Below are positions 24,907 to 34,654 of a stretch of DNA of 64,000 nt, piece by piece. The DNA comes from Lachnoclostridium edouardi (GTDB lineage Bacteria; Bacillota; Clostridia; Lachnospirales; Lachnospiraceae), in the NCBI RefSeq assembly GCF_900240245.1, contig NZ_OESQ01000001.1:339413-403412 (forward strand). Direction: 5' to 3'. The number at the start of each line of letters is the position of its first letter. Within the stretch, counting starts at the first letter, position 1. Position numbers and translations under genes: made by a program. Below the pieces are notes generated by a model. The model did not search any database. It was given only the letters and a program-made list of their open reading frames with translations, and was not told the origin of the DNA.

Positions 24907-27165
24907 TTAGTCTAAGTGAATGGTTTTCAGTCTCAGGGCATTGCTGACTACACATACAGAGCTAAGAGACATTGCAAAGCCTCCCAGCATAGGGCTTAAT
25001 AAAGGTCCGCCTAACAGGTATAAAAGCCCTGCCGCCACCGGAATTCCCAGGCTGTTATAGAAAAAGGCCCAAAACAGATTCTGTTTAATATTCCTGATTG
25101 TAGCCTTGCTCAGTTTTACCGCCCGGTATACATCCCTTAAATCAGCTCTCATTAATACAATATCGCCGGATTCCAGGGCAATATCGCTTCCGGAGCCTAC
25201 TGCCGTTCCCACGTCCGCCTGTACTAAAGCAGGTGCGTCATTGATGCCGTCACCTACCATCATAACAGTTTTTCCCTCTGCCTGCAAGCGGCTTACTACA
25301 TTTGCTTTATCTTCCGGCAGAACTTCTGCAATTACATGGTCAATATAAGCCTGTTTTCCAATATACTCAGCAGTTTTCTGATTATCTCCTGTCAGCATAT
25401 AAACCTGGATTCCCAGACTTTTCATTTTCTCTACAGCCTCCGCGCTGCCTTCTTTAATAGTATCTGCTACACAGATCAGGCCTTCCAGCTTTCCGTCTGC
25501 AGTTACAAACATAGGCGTTTTTCCTTCGTCTGCCATGGCGGCTGCTGCATCCGCCATTTTTCCCTCAGCTATAATATTTAAATGGTTCATCATGCGGAAG
25601 TTGCCGATTCCTATTTTTCTGCCCTGAGCCTGGGCCAAAATTCCCATTCCGGTCAGGCTTTGGAACTCTTCCGGGCGGAATAAGTCTAACCCTTTTTCTT
25701 TTCCTGCTTCCACAATCGCCTCTCCTAAGGGATGCTCTGACATTTGTTCACAGCTGGCGGCTATGAAAAGCAGCTCCTCCTCAGACCATTGTCCTGAGGA
25801 AATAATATCTGTAACTTGAGGCTTTCCCTCTGTAATAGTGCCTGTTTTATCCAGCACTACCGCGTCTACCTTGTGGCTGATTTCCAGGGCTTCTCCGCTT
25901 TTAATAAGAATTCCGTGGCTGGCTCCCACTCCTGTGCCTACCATAATAGCTGTAGGCGTAGCTAAGCCTAAAGCGCAGGGGCAGGCGATTACCAGCACAG
26001 AGACAAAAATTGTCAGCACAAACGCCATATCTTTGCCGCCTGCTATCCACCAGAGAAGGGCTGCCACTAAGGCAATTCCCATAACTGCCGGCACAAATAC
26101 TCCTGCCACCTTGTCTGCCAGTTTAGAAATAGGCGCCTTCTTCCCCTGGGCGTCCTCAATCATTTTTACAATCTTAGAAAGAGTAGTGTCGTTTCCCACG
26201 TGAGTGACTTTAAGCTCCATAGCTCCGTTGTAATTCATACTGCCGCCGATTAAAGCGTCTCCCTCCTGCTTTTCTACAGGAATGCTTTCTCCTGTAAGCA
26301 TGGACTCGTCTACGCTGCTGCTTCCCTTTACCACAACGCCGTCTAAGGGAATTCTGCTTCCAGGTTTAATTAAAATGTGCTGTCCCGGCAGCACCTGGCT
26401 GGTTTCCACTTCTCTTTCCACTCCGTTTTCAAAAAGAATGGCTGTGTCCGGAGCCAGCTCCATCAGCTTTCGTATTGCCTCAGATGTTTTTCCCTTGCTG
26501 CGGCTTTCCATATATTTTCCCAGCATAACCAGGGTGACAACTACTGCTGCCGACTCGTAATACAGATGATGTACGTTCATAGGATTCTGTTTCATGGTAA
26601 GGGTCAGATAAAGGCTGTAGAAAAATGCGCTGCCTGTTCCGATAGCCACCAGAGAATCCATATTGGGGTTGCCTTTTGACAATGCCCTCAGGCCTACTAC
26701 ATAAAACTTTCTGCCGCAGATTAAAACAACTACAGTAAGAATCAGCTGGGCAAGAGCAAAGTTTAAAGGGTTTGTTTCAGGGTTCATAAATCCCGGCAAA
26801 GGCAAAGGGGTAGGAAGCATATGTCCCATGGAAATATATAAAAGAGGCACTGCAAATACAATAGCTGTAATCACTCTTCTTTTCACCAGATGCAGCTGCT
26901 CCTCCTGGCGTTCCAGCTCTTCCTCCTCCTGCTTTTTCTTGTCTGCCGTCTCGTCTATGACAGAGGCCTTAAAACCTGCCTTGCTTACCTTATCCATAAT
27001 CATTGCCGGCGTTACTTTATTCTCATCATAGGAAATAACCATTTTATTTGTAGTCAGATTTACGTCGCTGGACAAAACGCCGTCCATTTTCCTGGTTACT
27101 CTTTCTACTGCCGCGCTGCAGGCGGCGCAGGCCATTCCGTCAATATGGTAACTTTCTGTTCTCAT
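24907..27165 (-). CDS. copA: Copper-exporting P-type ATPase
   Basis: A 752-residue P1B-1 ATPase that pumps Cu(I) out of the cell. One N-terminal HMA domain has GMACAAC (Cys13 and Cys16). Membrane helices carry the CPCALGLATP metal site near residue 393. The phosphorylation site DKTGTIT is near 438, HP of the nucleotide domain lies in SEHPLGEA, and the hinge is MVGDGINDAPAL. The C-terminal helices have YNSLGIPVAAG and MSLSSVCVVSNALRL, the Tyr-Asn and Met-Ser-Ser residues of copper pumps. AAGGAGG precedes the ATG. It heads an operon with csoR and copZ. Confidence 0.95.
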   Translation of the reverse strand: MRTESYHIDGMACAACSAAVERVTRKMDGVLSSDVNLTTNKMVISYDENKVTPAMIMDKVSKAGFKASVIDETADKKKQEEEELERQEEQLHLVKRRVITAIVFAVPLLYISMGHMLPTPLPLPGFMNPETNPLNFALAQLILTVVVLICGRKFYVVGLRALSKGNPNMDSLVAIGTGSAFFYSLYLTLTMKQNPMNVHHLYYESAAVVVTLVMLGKYMESRSKGKTSEAIRKLMELAPDTAILFENGVEREVETSQVLPGQHILIKPGSRIPLDGVVVKGSSSVDESMLTGESIPVEKQEGDALIGGSMNYNGAMELKVTHVGNDTTLSKIVKMIEDAQGKKAPISKLADKVAGVFVPAVMGIALVAALLWWIAGGKDMAFVLTIFVSVLVIACPCALGLATPTAIMVGTGVGASHGILIKSGEALEISHKVDAVVLDKTGTITEGKPQVTDIISSGQWSEEELLFIAASCEQMSEHPLGEAIVEAGKEKGLDLFRPEEFQSLTGMGILAQAQGRKIGIGNFRMMNHLNIIAEGKMADAAAAMADEGKTPMFVTADGKLEGLICVADTIKEGSAEAVEKMKSLGIQVYMLTGDNQKTAEYIGKQAYIDHVIAEVLPEDKANVVSRLQAEGKTVMMVGDGINDAPALVQADVGTAVGSGSDIALESGDIVLMRADLRDVYRAVKLSKATIRNIKQNLFWAFFYNSLGIPVAAGLLYLLGGPLLSPMLGGFAMSLSSVCVVSNALRLKTIHLD

Positions 27166-27186
27166 ATATGCCTTCCTCCTTTATAC

Positions 27187-27240
27187 ATATACCCTCAATA
27201 GGTATATTGGCATTATATACGAAACACCATTATCTGTCAA
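27187..27240 (-). promoter_or_regulatory. copA promoter with CsoR-type operator
   Basis: Perfect minus-strand TTGACA (27240-27235) and TATAAT (27217-27212), spacer 17. The inverted repeat ATATACC-N7-GGTATAT at 27187-27207 covers the expected start of transcription. Its TACCC...GGTA core resembles the CsoR operator of the Bacillus copZA promoter. Confidence 0.8.
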
Positions 27241-27294
27241 GGCCATATTCTGAAAAGTAGAAAATATCTCAATTATATTAACAAAATCATATTC

Positions 27295-27351
27295 TTGACA
27301 ACCACTAAAAAATCATAGATAATAAACTATACTAATACCCCTACAGGTATT
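27295..27351 (+). promoter_or_regulatory. Promoter of the second csoR-like gene with operator
   Basis: TTGACA (27295-27300) and GATAAT (27318-27323) have a 17-base spacer. The repeat AATACCCCTACAGGTATT (27334-27351) lies over the transcription start, just before the ribosome site, and suggests autoregulation. Confidence 0.7.
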
Positions 27352-27367
27352 CAGGGAGGTGATTTTT

Positions 27368-27643
27368 GTGATACAGTGCATGGATTCTGAGAATCTTCAC
27401 AAACGATTAAAAAAAATTATAGGGCAGATACAGGCAGTGGACCGTATGATAGATGAGGACGTTCCATGTGAGGATATTCTTTCTCAAATCAACGCGGCTA
27501 AGTCTGCCCTTCACAAGGCGGGGCAGGTTGTGCTTGAAGGCCATATTAAACATTGTGTGCGGGACGGCATTGAACACGGCGATGCAGATAAAACCATTGC
27601 TAATTTTACAAAAGCTGTAGAACGTTTTGCTAATATGAATTAA
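27368..27643 (+). CDS. Second CsoR/RcnR-family metal-sensing repressor
   Basis: A 91-residue protein of the same fold as csoR at 24581-24886. Metal-ligand positions read Cys34 (VPCEDIL), His59 and Cys63 (EGHIKHC), the copper-type C-H-C set. I choose GTG 27368 because GGGAGGTGA (27354-27362) lies five bases before it; the GTG at 27359 falls inside that ribosome site. An ATG at 27380 is another option. It is followed by a terminator and, after 121 bases, by a P-type ATPase with its own operators. It may sense copper or another thiol-seeking ligand. Confidence 0.85.
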   Translation: MIQCMDSENLHKRLKKIIGQIQAVDRMIDEDVPCEDILSQINAAKSALHKAGQVVLEGHIKHCVRDGIEHGDADKTIANFTKAVERFANMN

Positions 27644-27649
27644 TACTGA

Positions 27650-27689
27650 AAGGCAGCGGTGAATAAATTATTTTCCGCTGCCTTTTTGT
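27650..27689 (+). terminator. Terminator after the second csoR-like gene
   Basis: AAGGCAGCGG (27650-27659) pairs perfectly with CCGCTGCCTT (27675-27684) and runs into TTTTTG. The regulator and ATPase are therefore separate transcription units. Confidence 0.85.
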
Positions 27690-27698
27690 TTTTTCACG

Positions 27699-27750
27699 TT
27701 GACAAACCCATACCCCTATATGTATAATATACCAGTACCCCTATAGGTAT
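27699..27750 (+). promoter_or_regulatory. Promoter of the second P-type ATPase with two operators
   Basis: TTGACA (27699-27704) and TATAAT (27723-27728) are 18 bases apart. ATACCCCTATATGTAT (27710-27725) lies in the spacer and over the -10 box. GTACCCCTATAGGTAT (27735-27750) lies over the transcription start. Both share the ATACCCC core of the other CsoR-type sites here. Confidence 0.75.
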
Positions 27751-27764
27751 AGAAAAGGAGGATT

Positions 27765-29639
27765 ATGTTTATGGTTAAGCTGGAAAATATACTGGAATGG
27801 GGAGGCGTGAAAAAGGAAATTATTTTTTTAATTCTTTCCGGCCTTGCTCTGATTGGAAGTATTTTTCACTTTACTGTCTTTGGCGTAAATCTTACATGGA
27901 TTCCTATTATTTTATGCGGAATCCCAATTATTCTGGAGGCTATTATAGGACTAGTTACTGAATTTGATATTAAAGCAGATGTTTTAGTTTCCATGGCCCT
28001 TATTGCTTCTATTATTACCGGCGAATATTTTGCTGCCGGCGAAGTGGCTTTCATTATGCGGCTGGGAGCGCTGTTAGAAGACTTAACTGTTGCTAAAGCC
28101 AGGGCAGGCATTGAAAAGCTGGTGCGCTTAACGCCCAGGACAGCCAGAAAAATAGATGGGACAAAGGAAACTGTCATCCCTGCAGAGCAGGTTAAAATAG
28201 AGGATATTCTGCGGGTTCTGCCTGGGGAGACAATTCCTGCAGACGGCGTGATTTTAACAGGGCAGACCTCTGTAAACCAGGCTGTTATGACAGGCGAGTC
28301 TCTGCCTGTGGACAAAAAGTCCGGGGATCATGTATCCAGCGGCACTGTTAATCAATTTGGTTCTTTTGATATGAAGGCCCTGAGAGTGGGGGATGATAGT
28401 TCTATACAGAGAATGATAAGGCTTGTTCAATCTGCAGACGCCGGAAAAGCAAAAATTGTGGGAATTGCCGACCGTATGGCCACCTGGATTGTTGTCATTG
28501 CCTTGGCCGCCGCTGCTCTTACATGGCTGATCAGCGGGGAAATTATCCGGGCAGTTACTATTTTAGTTGTTTTTTGTCCCTGCGCGTTAGTTCTTGCAAC
28601 GCCTACGGCAATTATGGCGGCTATTGGAAATGCTACAAGATGCGGTTTTTTAGTTCGGGAGGGAGATGCTTTAGAACGGTTGGCTGCGGTTTCTGTCATT
28701 ACCTTTGATAAAACAGGCACATTAACATATGGCGCTCCAAAGGTAATTGCTGTGCAGAACTTATATGATGAGCTGCCGCGGCAGGAGCTGTACAGCCTGA
28801 TTGCTGGCGCGGAGCTGCGCTCTGAGCATCCTTTAGGAAAAGCCGTTGTGCGCTGCTTCACTGAAACTGAGGCAGCCGAAATCCCTTGCTCCAAAGAATT
28901 TATAATGCTTCCCGGAAAAGGTGTGCAGGCGATTGTAAAAGGCCGGAAAGTCCTTGCCGGCAATATTGAATTGTTGTCTGCAGAAGGCATTGTCCTGCCT
29001 GACAGCGTAAAAAACCAGGCGGAGGATTACTTAAAAAACGGGAGCACCATTATCTATGCAGCAGTGGATGGTAAGCTTTCCGGTTTTATCGCCTTGTCTG
29101 ATACAATAAGAGATGACGCAGCCGATACAATAAGCAGATTATCAGAAACAGGCATAACCCCTGTTTTGCTCACCGGAGACAATCAGGGGGCGGCAGATAA
29201 TATTGCCGGCCAATTAGGTATTTGTGAAGTCCGCGCAAATTGTCTGCCGGAGGATAAATTATATCAGATTGAAGCTTATCAAAGCCGGCACAAACAAGTG
29301 TGCATGATTGGAGACGGTATAAATGATGCCCCTGCCTTAAAAAAGGCATTTGTCGGCATCGCCATGGGCGGCACAGGCAGCGATATTGCTGTAGACGCCG
29401 CGGATATTGCCTTAATCAATGACAAAATCCACCAGCTGCCTCATTTGCTGCAGTTGTCCAAAAGAATGATGGTTACAATAAAATGTAATCTTATTTTTTC
29501 CATGACTTTAAATTTTATTGCAATCCTTTTGGCTATTACAGGGATTTTAAATCCTGTTATTGGAGCCCTGGTTCACAATGCCGGCTCTGTTATAGTAATT
29601 ATTAATTCTGCGTTGTTAATAAACTGGAAGAAAAAATAA
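27765..29639 (+). CDS. Heavy-metal P1B-type ATPase
   Basis: A 624-residue ion pump lacking an N-terminal HMA domain. It has the actuator motif TGESLPVDK, the metal-site helix CPCALVLATP near residue 270, DKTGTLT near 314, SEHPLGKA and MIGDGINDAPAL. The last helix reads VHNAGSVIVIINSALL, in which the Met-Ser-Ser of copper pumps is absent; it is closer to zinc/cadmium- or cobalt-type pumps. The metal is therefore uncertain, although its operators are of the copper-repressor type. AAAAGGAGG lies before the start; ATG 27765 and ATG 27771 are both possible. Confidence 0.88.
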   Translation: MFMVKLENILEWGGVKKEIIFLILSGLALIGSIFHFTVFGVNLTWIPIILCGIPIILEAIIGLVTEFDIKADVLVSMALIASIITGEYFAAGEVAFIMRLGALLEDLTVAKARAGIEKLVRLTPRTARKIDGTKETVIPAEQVKIEDILRVLPGETIPADGVILTGQTSVNQAVMTGESLPVDKKSGDHVSSGTVNQFGSFDMKALRVGDDSSIQRMIRLVQSADAGKAKIVGIADRMATWIVVIALAAAALTWLISGEIIRAVTILVVFCPCALVLATPTAIMAAIGNATRCGFLVREGDALERLAAVSVITFDKTGTLTYGAPKVIAVQNLYDELPRQELYSLIAGAELRSEHPLGKAVVRCFTETEAAEIPCSKEFIMLPGKGVQAIVKGRKVLAGNIELLSAEGIVLPDSVKNQAEDYLKNGSTIIYAAVDGKLSGFIALSDTIRDDAADTISRLSETGITPVLLTGDNQGAADNIAGQLGICEVRANCLPEDKLYQIEAYQSRHKQVCMIGDGINDAPALKKAFVGIAMGGTGSDIAVDAADIALINDKIHQLPHLLQLSKRMMVTIKCNLIFSMTLNFIAILLAITGILNPVIGALVHNAGSVIVIINSALLINWKKK

Positions 29640-29646
29640 TCAAATA

Positions 29647-29682
29647 AAAACAGGTCCGGCATCTTCACGCCAGGCCTGTTTT
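29647..29682. terminator. Terminator between the P1B ATPase and typA
   Basis: AAAACAGG (29647-29654) pairs with CCTGTTTT (29675-29682), with an inner GGC/GCC. It can serve both convergent genes. Confidence 0.75.
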
Positions 29683-29726
29683 CTTTTCATATCTAAATTA
29701 TTTGTCCGCCAGGTTCTTCACCGGCA

Positions 29727-31556
29727 TTACTGTTTTTTAAAAGACGCTCTTTTTCTTAAAGTAGGGTCCAAAATTTTCTTTCTGATTCTCAGGCTTTTTG
29801 GAGTCACCTCTAAAAGCTCGTCCGTATCAATAAAGTCCAGACACTGCTCTAAGCTCATTTCCTTAGGCGGAGTTAGCTTTAAAGCTTCGTCGGAGCTGGA
29901 GGAGCGGGTGTTAGTCAGCTTCTTTGTTTTACATACGTTCAGCTCAATATCCTCTGCTTTTGGATTAGAGCCAATTACCATACCGGAGTAAACCCTTACT
30001 CCAGGACCTATAAATAAGGTTCCTCTCTCCTGGGCGTTAAATAACCCGTAAGTAATAGACTCGCCGGATTCATAGGCAATTAAGGAGCCTGTAGGACGGT
30101 AGGATAAATCTCCCTTATAAGGGCCGTATCCGTCAAAAATGGTGTTGAGAATACCATTTCCCTTAGTGTCTGTCATAAATTCTCCTCGATATCCAATTAA
30201 ACCTCTGGACGGAATGGAGAACTCCAGACGGGTATATCCGCCTGCTGCAGGACTCATTCCCTGCAGCTCTCCCTTTCTGCTGGTCAGCTTTTGGATTACG
30301 CTTCCTGTAAATTCTTCAGGCACGTCAATGTAAGCGATCTCCATAGGCTCCTGCTTCTGGTTTCTCTCATTTAATTTGTAAAGCACTTCCGCCTTACTTA
30401 CTGCAAATTCAAAGCCCTCGCGGCGCATATTTTCAATCAGCACCGACAGATGCAGCTCTCCTCTTCCGGAAACCTTAAAGCAGTCGGGGGTTTTCTCCTC
30501 CACCCTAAGGCTTACGTCTGTGTTCAGCTCTTTAAATAAACGCTCCCTTAAATGTCTGGAGGTAATGTATTTTCCCTCTTGTCCTGCCAGAGGGCTGTCA
30601 TTTACCATAAAGTCCATGGCAATGGTGGGCTCAGAAATTTTCTGGAAGGGAATTGGGTCAGGATTGTCCGGGGAGCAGATGGTATCTCCAATGTGAATGT
30701 CTGCAATTCCGGAAATCGCCACTATAGAGCCGATTCCAGCCTCCTGAACCTCTGCTCTGGCCAGTCCGTCAAACTCGTAAAGCTTTCCGATTTTAATTTT
30801 TTTAAACTTGTCCGGGTCATGGTGATTTACCATAACACATTCCTGGTTTACGCCGATGCGGCCGTTGTCCACCTTTCCAATGCCAATACGTCCCACATAT
30901 TCATTGTAGTCAATGGTGCTGATAAGTACCTGGGTGGCTGCCTCCGGATCTCCCTCAGGAGCAGGAATGTAATCAATAATAGTCTCAAATAAAGGCGACA
31001 TGTCCACCTCAGGGTCAGACATTTCCTTTTTGGCAAAGCCAGCTTTCGCAGATGCAAATACAAATGGACAATCTAACTGCTCGTCAGATGCGTCCAAATC
31101 CATAAACAGCTCCAGAATCTCATCTATTACTTCGTCCGGTCTGGCTTCCGGGCGGTCAATTTTATTGATGCACACTACTACCGGCAGGCTAAGCTCTAAG
31201 GCTTTTCTCAAAACAAACTTTGTCTGAGGCATAGCGCCCTCGTAAGCGTCCACTACCAGAATTACGCCGTTTACCATTTTTAAAACACGCTCTACCTCCC
31301 CGCCAAAATCAGCATGGCCTGGGGTGTCGATAATGTTGATTTTAGTTCCCTTATAAGTAACTGCCGTATTTTTGGATAAAATGGTAATTCCCCGCTCTCT
31401 TTCAATAGCGTTGGAATCCATAACGCGCTCTGCCACTTCCTGATTCTCCCGGAATACTCCGCTTTGCTTTAACAGAGAGTCTACAAGAGTGGTCTTGCCA
31501 TGGTCAACATGGGCAATAATCGCTACGTTCCTGACATCTTCTCTTTTCATCTTCAT
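29727..31556 (-). CDS. typA: Ribosome-associated GTPase TypA/BipA
   Basis: A translation-factor GTPase of 609 residues. It has G1 AHVDHGKTTLVD near residue 11, G3 DTPGHADFGGEVERV, G4 NKIDRPEARPDE, elongation-factor-like domains II, III and V, and the TypA-specific C-terminal domain with RGTLFIGPGVRVYSGMV and TNTRSSSSDEALKL. It binds the ribosome and is needed for growth under stress in several bacteria. The frame is open to 31586, but GGAAGGA is placed for ATG 31556 (MKMKREDVRN), which also gives the usual family length. It has its own promoter overlapping the end of yigZ. Confidence 0.95.
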   Translation of the reverse strand: MKMKREDVRNVAIIAHVDHGKTTLVDSLLKQSGVFRENQEVAERVMDSNAIERERGITILSKNTAVTYKGTKINIIDTPGHADFGGEVERVLKMVNGVILVVDAYEGAMPQTKFVLRKALELSLPVVVCINKIDRPEARPDEVIDEILELFMDLDASDEQLDCPFVFASAKAGFAKKEMSDPEVDMSPLFETIIDYIPAPEGDPEAATQVLISTIDYNEYVGRIGIGKVDNGRIGVNQECVMVNHHDPDKFKKIKIGKLYEFDGLARAEVQEAGIGSIVAISGIADIHIGDTICSPDNPDPIPFQKISEPTIAMDFMVNDSPLAGQEGKYITSRHLRERLFKELNTDVSLRVEEKTPDCFKVSGRGELHLSVLIENMRREGFEFAVSKAEVLYKLNERNQKQEPMEIAYIDVPEEFTGSVIQKLTSRKGELQGMSPAAGGYTRLEFSIPSRGLIGYRGEFMTDTKGNGILNTIFDGYGPYKGDLSYRPTGSLIAYESGESITYGLFNAQERGTLFIGPGVRVYSGMVIGSNPKAEDIELNVCKTKKLTNTRSSSSDEALKLTPPKEMSLEQCLDFIDTDELLEVTPKSLRIRKKILDPTLRKRASFKKQ

Positions 31557-31592
31557 AAAAGTATTCTTCCTTCCAATTCTTATCAATCGGTA

Positions 31593-31621
31593 AGTATATC
31601 ATTATCTATATCAGATTTCAA
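31593..31621 (-). promoter_or_regulatory. typA promoter
   Basis: Minus-strand TTGAAA (31621-31616, inside the end of yigZ) and TATACT (31598-31593) with a 17-base spacer. Confidence 0.6.
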
Positions 31622-32279
31622 GGCTTTCCGGAAAAAGAATCAGCTCTTTTTCAGAAATTCCGTAGTAAACGCAGCTTTTTTCTTCAATTTGACTTCTCCC
31701 GTTGGTGCCTTCTGTTACTTTTGATATAAATGATTCCGCCATTTCTAAGGGAACCAGAAAGGAAAATACTACCTGCTCTGTATACTGGCTGTCTAAGGCC
31801 TTAATGTCCATCTGACCTGCAATATACTGAATTTTTCCTACTCCGTTGTAATCTGTTGTAATCTGAATTTCCTTTGCCGGCTTTTTTGTCACAACCCGGC
31901 TGGCCAAAAGGCCTTCCTGAGCGGCTTTTGAGTAAGCCCGCACCAGACCGCCTGTGCCTAAAAGGGTACCTCCGAAATACCTGGTAACTACCACGCAGGC
32001 ATCGTGTATTCCCTCTCCTAACAGCACGTCCAGCATAGGCTTCCCCGCCGTCTGACCAGGCTCCCCGTCGTCGCTGCACCTTTGGATTTTGTTATCTCTT
32101 CCGATTACAAAGGCAGAACAGTTGTGGGTGGCGTCCCAGTACTTTTTTCTCATTTCCTCAATAAAGGCCAAGGCCTCTTCCTCTGACTTTACAGGTTTGG
32201 TGGTGGCGATAAATCTGGATTTTTTCTCCACAATTTCTCCCGTTCCTCCCTGGTAAAGAATCTTGTATTCCCCTGTCAT
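31611..32279 (-). CDS. yigZ: YigZ/IMPACT-family protein
   Basis: A 222-residue protein with the UPF0029 N-terminal domain, including the family signature SDDGEPGQTAGKPML near residue 70 and TRYFGGTLLGTGGLVRAYS, followed by the smaller C-terminal DUF1949-type domain. Related proteins are linked to translation control in eukaryotes (IMPACT) and to proline peptidase activity in other reports; the bacterial role is unsettled. It lies between ftsH (25 bases upstream) and typA (54 bases downstream) on the same strand. Confidence 0.93.
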   Translation of the reverse strand: MTGEYKILYQGGTGEIVEKKSRFIATTKPVKSEEEALAFIEEMRKKYWDATHNCSAFVIGRDNKIQRCSDDGEPGQTAGKPMLDVLLGEGIHDACVVVTRYFGGTLLGTGGLVRAYSKAAQEGLLASRVVTKKPAKEIQITTDYNGVGKIQYIAGQMDIKALDSQYTEQVVFSFLVPLEMAESFISKVTEGTNGRSQIEEKSCVYYGISEKELILFPESLEI

Positions 32280-32304
32280 ACCTTTTATCTCCCATTTTTA
32301 GTTA

Positions 32305-34179
32305 TTAGTTCAGGCTTTCTCCCTGCTCCTGACCTTCACTTTCACTATTTTTACTTTCATTTAAAATGTCCATAAATTCTTCCCCTGTAATTGTCTCATG
32401 GTAGTACAAATACTGGGCCAGGGAGTTTAACTCCTTCATATGAGCCTTTAAAAGCCCTTCTGCCTTATTATACTGAGCTTTTACAACGTCAATGACCTTT
32501 CTGTCAATTTCCGCAGATATTTCCGGCGAGCAGGCTAAGGAGGCGTCTCCGCCTAAATACTGATTGCCTACTGTCTCTAAAGCTACCATTCCAAATTCAT
32601 CGCTCATACCGAATCTAGTTATCATGGCTCTGGCCAGCTTTGTAGCCTGCTCAATATCGTTGGAGGCTCCTGTAGTGATGGAATCAAAAATCAGCTGCTC
32701 TGCCACGCGGCCTCCTGTATAGGTTGCAATTTTATTTTCAATTTCCGCCTTGGACATAAGATTGTGCTCGTCCTGTTCTACCTGCATAGTATATCCTAAG
32801 GCTCCCGAGGTTCTTGGAATAATTGTAATCTTTGTAACAGGGGCCGAGTGATTCTGCAGGGCAGCCACAAGGGCATGGCCGATTTCGTGGTAAGCTACAA
32901 TCATTTTTTCCTTGTCAGATAAAATCTTATTTTTCTTCTGATAGCCTGCGATTACTACCTCCACGCTTTCCTCTAAATCTGCCTGGGTTACATACTGTCT
33001 TCCCACTCTCACTGCCCGCAAAGCAGCCTCGTTGATCATATTAGCCAGCTCAGCGCCGGAGGCTCCTGCCGCAGCCTTTGCAATGGCGGAAAAGTCTACA
33101 TTATCCCCGATTTTTACTTTTTTTGCGTGCACCTTTAAAATCTCTTCTCTTCCCTTTAAATCAGGAAGCTCTACAGGAATTCTCCTGTCAAATCTGCCTG
33201 GCCTTAAAAGAGCCGGGTCTAGGGATTCCGGCCTGTTGGTGGCCGCCAATATAATAACTCCCTTTTTCGCGTCAAATCCGTCCATCTCTGTCAGCAGCTG
33301 GTTTAAGGTCTGCTCTCTCTCGTCGTTTCCTCCTGAAATAGGGCCGCTGTCTCTTTTCTTTCCTATGGTGTCAATCTCGTCGATAAATACAATACACGGA
33401 GCCTTTTCGTTGGCCTGCTTAAACAGATCTCTCACCTTGGCCGCTCCCATACCTACGAACATTTCCACAAATTCAGAACCGGAAATAGAGAAAAACGGAA
33501 CGTGAGCTTCTCCGGCCACAGCTTTTGCAAGCAATGTTTTTCCTGTTCCGGGAGGGCCTACTAAAAGAGCTCCCTTAGGAATAGAGGCACCGATCTGGGC
33601 ATATTTCTCCGGGTTGTGAAGATAATCTACGATTTCTGTTAAAAGCTCCTTCGCCTCATCCTCCCCGGCCACGTCTGAAAATCTGATTCCGTCTGTAGAC
33701 TGGACATAGATTTTCGCATTGCTTTTGCCAAAGGACATGGCGTTTCCCATACCTCCGGGCCCCATTTTTTTCATCATGTACCGGGATAACAGCTGTCCTA
33801 AAATCACAAATATAAAAATAGGAACTACCCAGCTTAACAGCAGGCTGACAATAGGGGACATCTGTTTTATAATAGGAGTTCCAAAGTCCTTAATTCCTGC
33901 GTCATACAGTCTGTCTACCAGGAAAATATCATCCATTCTGCCTGTTTTGTAATAATTTTCAGGGGTGCTGTTGTCTGAAAACACAATCTCCCCTGAAGTA
34001 ACCTGAACCTGATTTAATTCTTTTTTCTCCGCCATGTCCAGGAATACTCCATAATCTACTTCCTGAACCTTAGGCCTTCCCAGCTGAGGTGTTACAATAA
34101 AATTAAATACTGTTAAAATCAACAGCACCATTAAATAGTAAAAGATCAGCGGCTTTTTCGGTGTCTGTACCTTATTCAT
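32305..34179 (-). CDS. ftsH: ATP-dependent zinc metalloprotease FtsH
   Basis: A 624-residue membrane protease that removes damaged membrane proteins and short-lived regulators. Two N-terminal helices ([15 protein letters not shown] and [17 protein letters not shown]) flank a short extracytoplasmic domain. The AAA+ domain has GPPGTGKT near residue 207, Walker B VFIDEID and the SRH arginines [19 protein letters not shown]. The zinc site HEIGH is near residue 430. The first eight bases overlap the end of the marR-type gene upstream, so its expression is tied to that regulator. Its C-terminal tail ([14 protein letters not shown]) is polar. Confidence 0.95.
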   Translation of the reverse strand: MNKVQTPKKPLIFYYLMVLLILTVFNFIVTPQLGRPKVQEVDYGVFLDMAEKKELNQVQVTSGEIVFSDNSTPENYYKTGRMDDIFLVDRLYDAGIKDFGTPIIKQMSPIVSLLLSWVVPIFIFVILGQLLSRYMMKKMGPGGMGNAMSFGKSNAKIYVQSTDGIRFSDVAGEDEAKELLTEIVDYLHNPEKYAQIGASIPKGALLVGPPGTGKTLLAKAVAGEAHVPFFSISGSEFVEMFVGMGAAKVRDLFKQANEKAPCIVFIDEIDTIGKKRDSGPISGGNDEREQTLNQLLTEMDGFDAKKGVIILAATNRPESLDPALLRPGRFDRRIPVELPDLKGREEILKVHAKKVKIGDNVDFSAIAKAAAGASGAELANMINEAALRAVRVGRQYVTQADLEESVEVVIAGYQKKNKILSDKEKMIVAYHEIGHALVAALQNHSAPVTKITIIPRTSGALGYTMQVEQDEHNLMSKAEIENKIATYTGGRVAEQLIFDSITTGASNDIEQATKLARAMITRFGMSDEFGMVALETVGNQYLGGDASLACSPEISAEIDRKVIDVVKAQYNKAEGLLKAHMKELNSLAQYLYYHETITGEEFMDILNESKNSESEGQEQGESLN

Positions 34180-34627
34180 ATAATTTCTCCTTACTTTTTT
34201 GGCTTAACAGCCTGCACAGATTATTCATCCCCTGAAGGATTTGACAAAAGGATTCCTCCGGTTCATCTTCACATATCATCCCTAAGCGCAATTCCAGTTC
34301 CTGCAATATTTCACATAGAATCTGTTCCCCTTCTGCCGTCAGGCTTACCATCACTTTTCGTTCGTCCTCCGGGCTTCTCTCCCTTTTAATCCAGCGGTTC
34401 TGCTCCATTTTCTTGCATACTCCCGCCATATTTCCTCTCAGAATTCTGACAGTATCGCTAAGGTTTCCTGCCGACTCACACTGCTTGCTGCTTAATTCCA
34501 TTAAAATATGGAACTGCTGCAGGGTCACTCCATGTTCCTTACATATGGAAGATATATGTTCATCCATATATTCTTTCAGTTTTATAGTTATATCCAAAAA
34601 TCTGTCTCTGAATTCTGCCGCTTCCAT
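34172..34627 (-). CDS. MarR-family transcriptional regulator
   Basis: A 151-residue winged-helix repressor. The fold is visible: helix dimerisation ends, HGVTLQQFHILMELSSKQCESAGNLSD, recognition helix ILRGNMAGVCKKMEQNRWIKRE and the wing SPEDERKVMVSLTAEG, which has the conserved Asp-Glu-Arg. AAGGAGA is close before the ATG. It directly overlaps ftsH by eight bases. A palindrome downstream of its promoter (34666-34680) is the likely binding site, so it probably represses itself together with ftsH. The ligand is unknown. Confidence 0.9.
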   Translation of the reverse strand: MEAAEFRDRFLDITIKLKEYMDEHISSICKEHGVTLQQFHILMELSSKQCESAGNLSDTVRILRGNMAGVCKKMEQNRWIKRERSPEDERKVMVSLTAEGEQILCEILQELELRLGMICEDEPEESFCQILQGMNNLCRLLSQKSKEKLYE

Positions 34628-34654
34628 AATCTCCTTCCTTCCATATATTGTCTT

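Noticed and set aside
28427..28990. 187-codon minus-strand frame opposite the P1B ATPase
   Set aside because: The opposite strand carries all P-type ATPase motifs; the frame is a codon-bias shadow.
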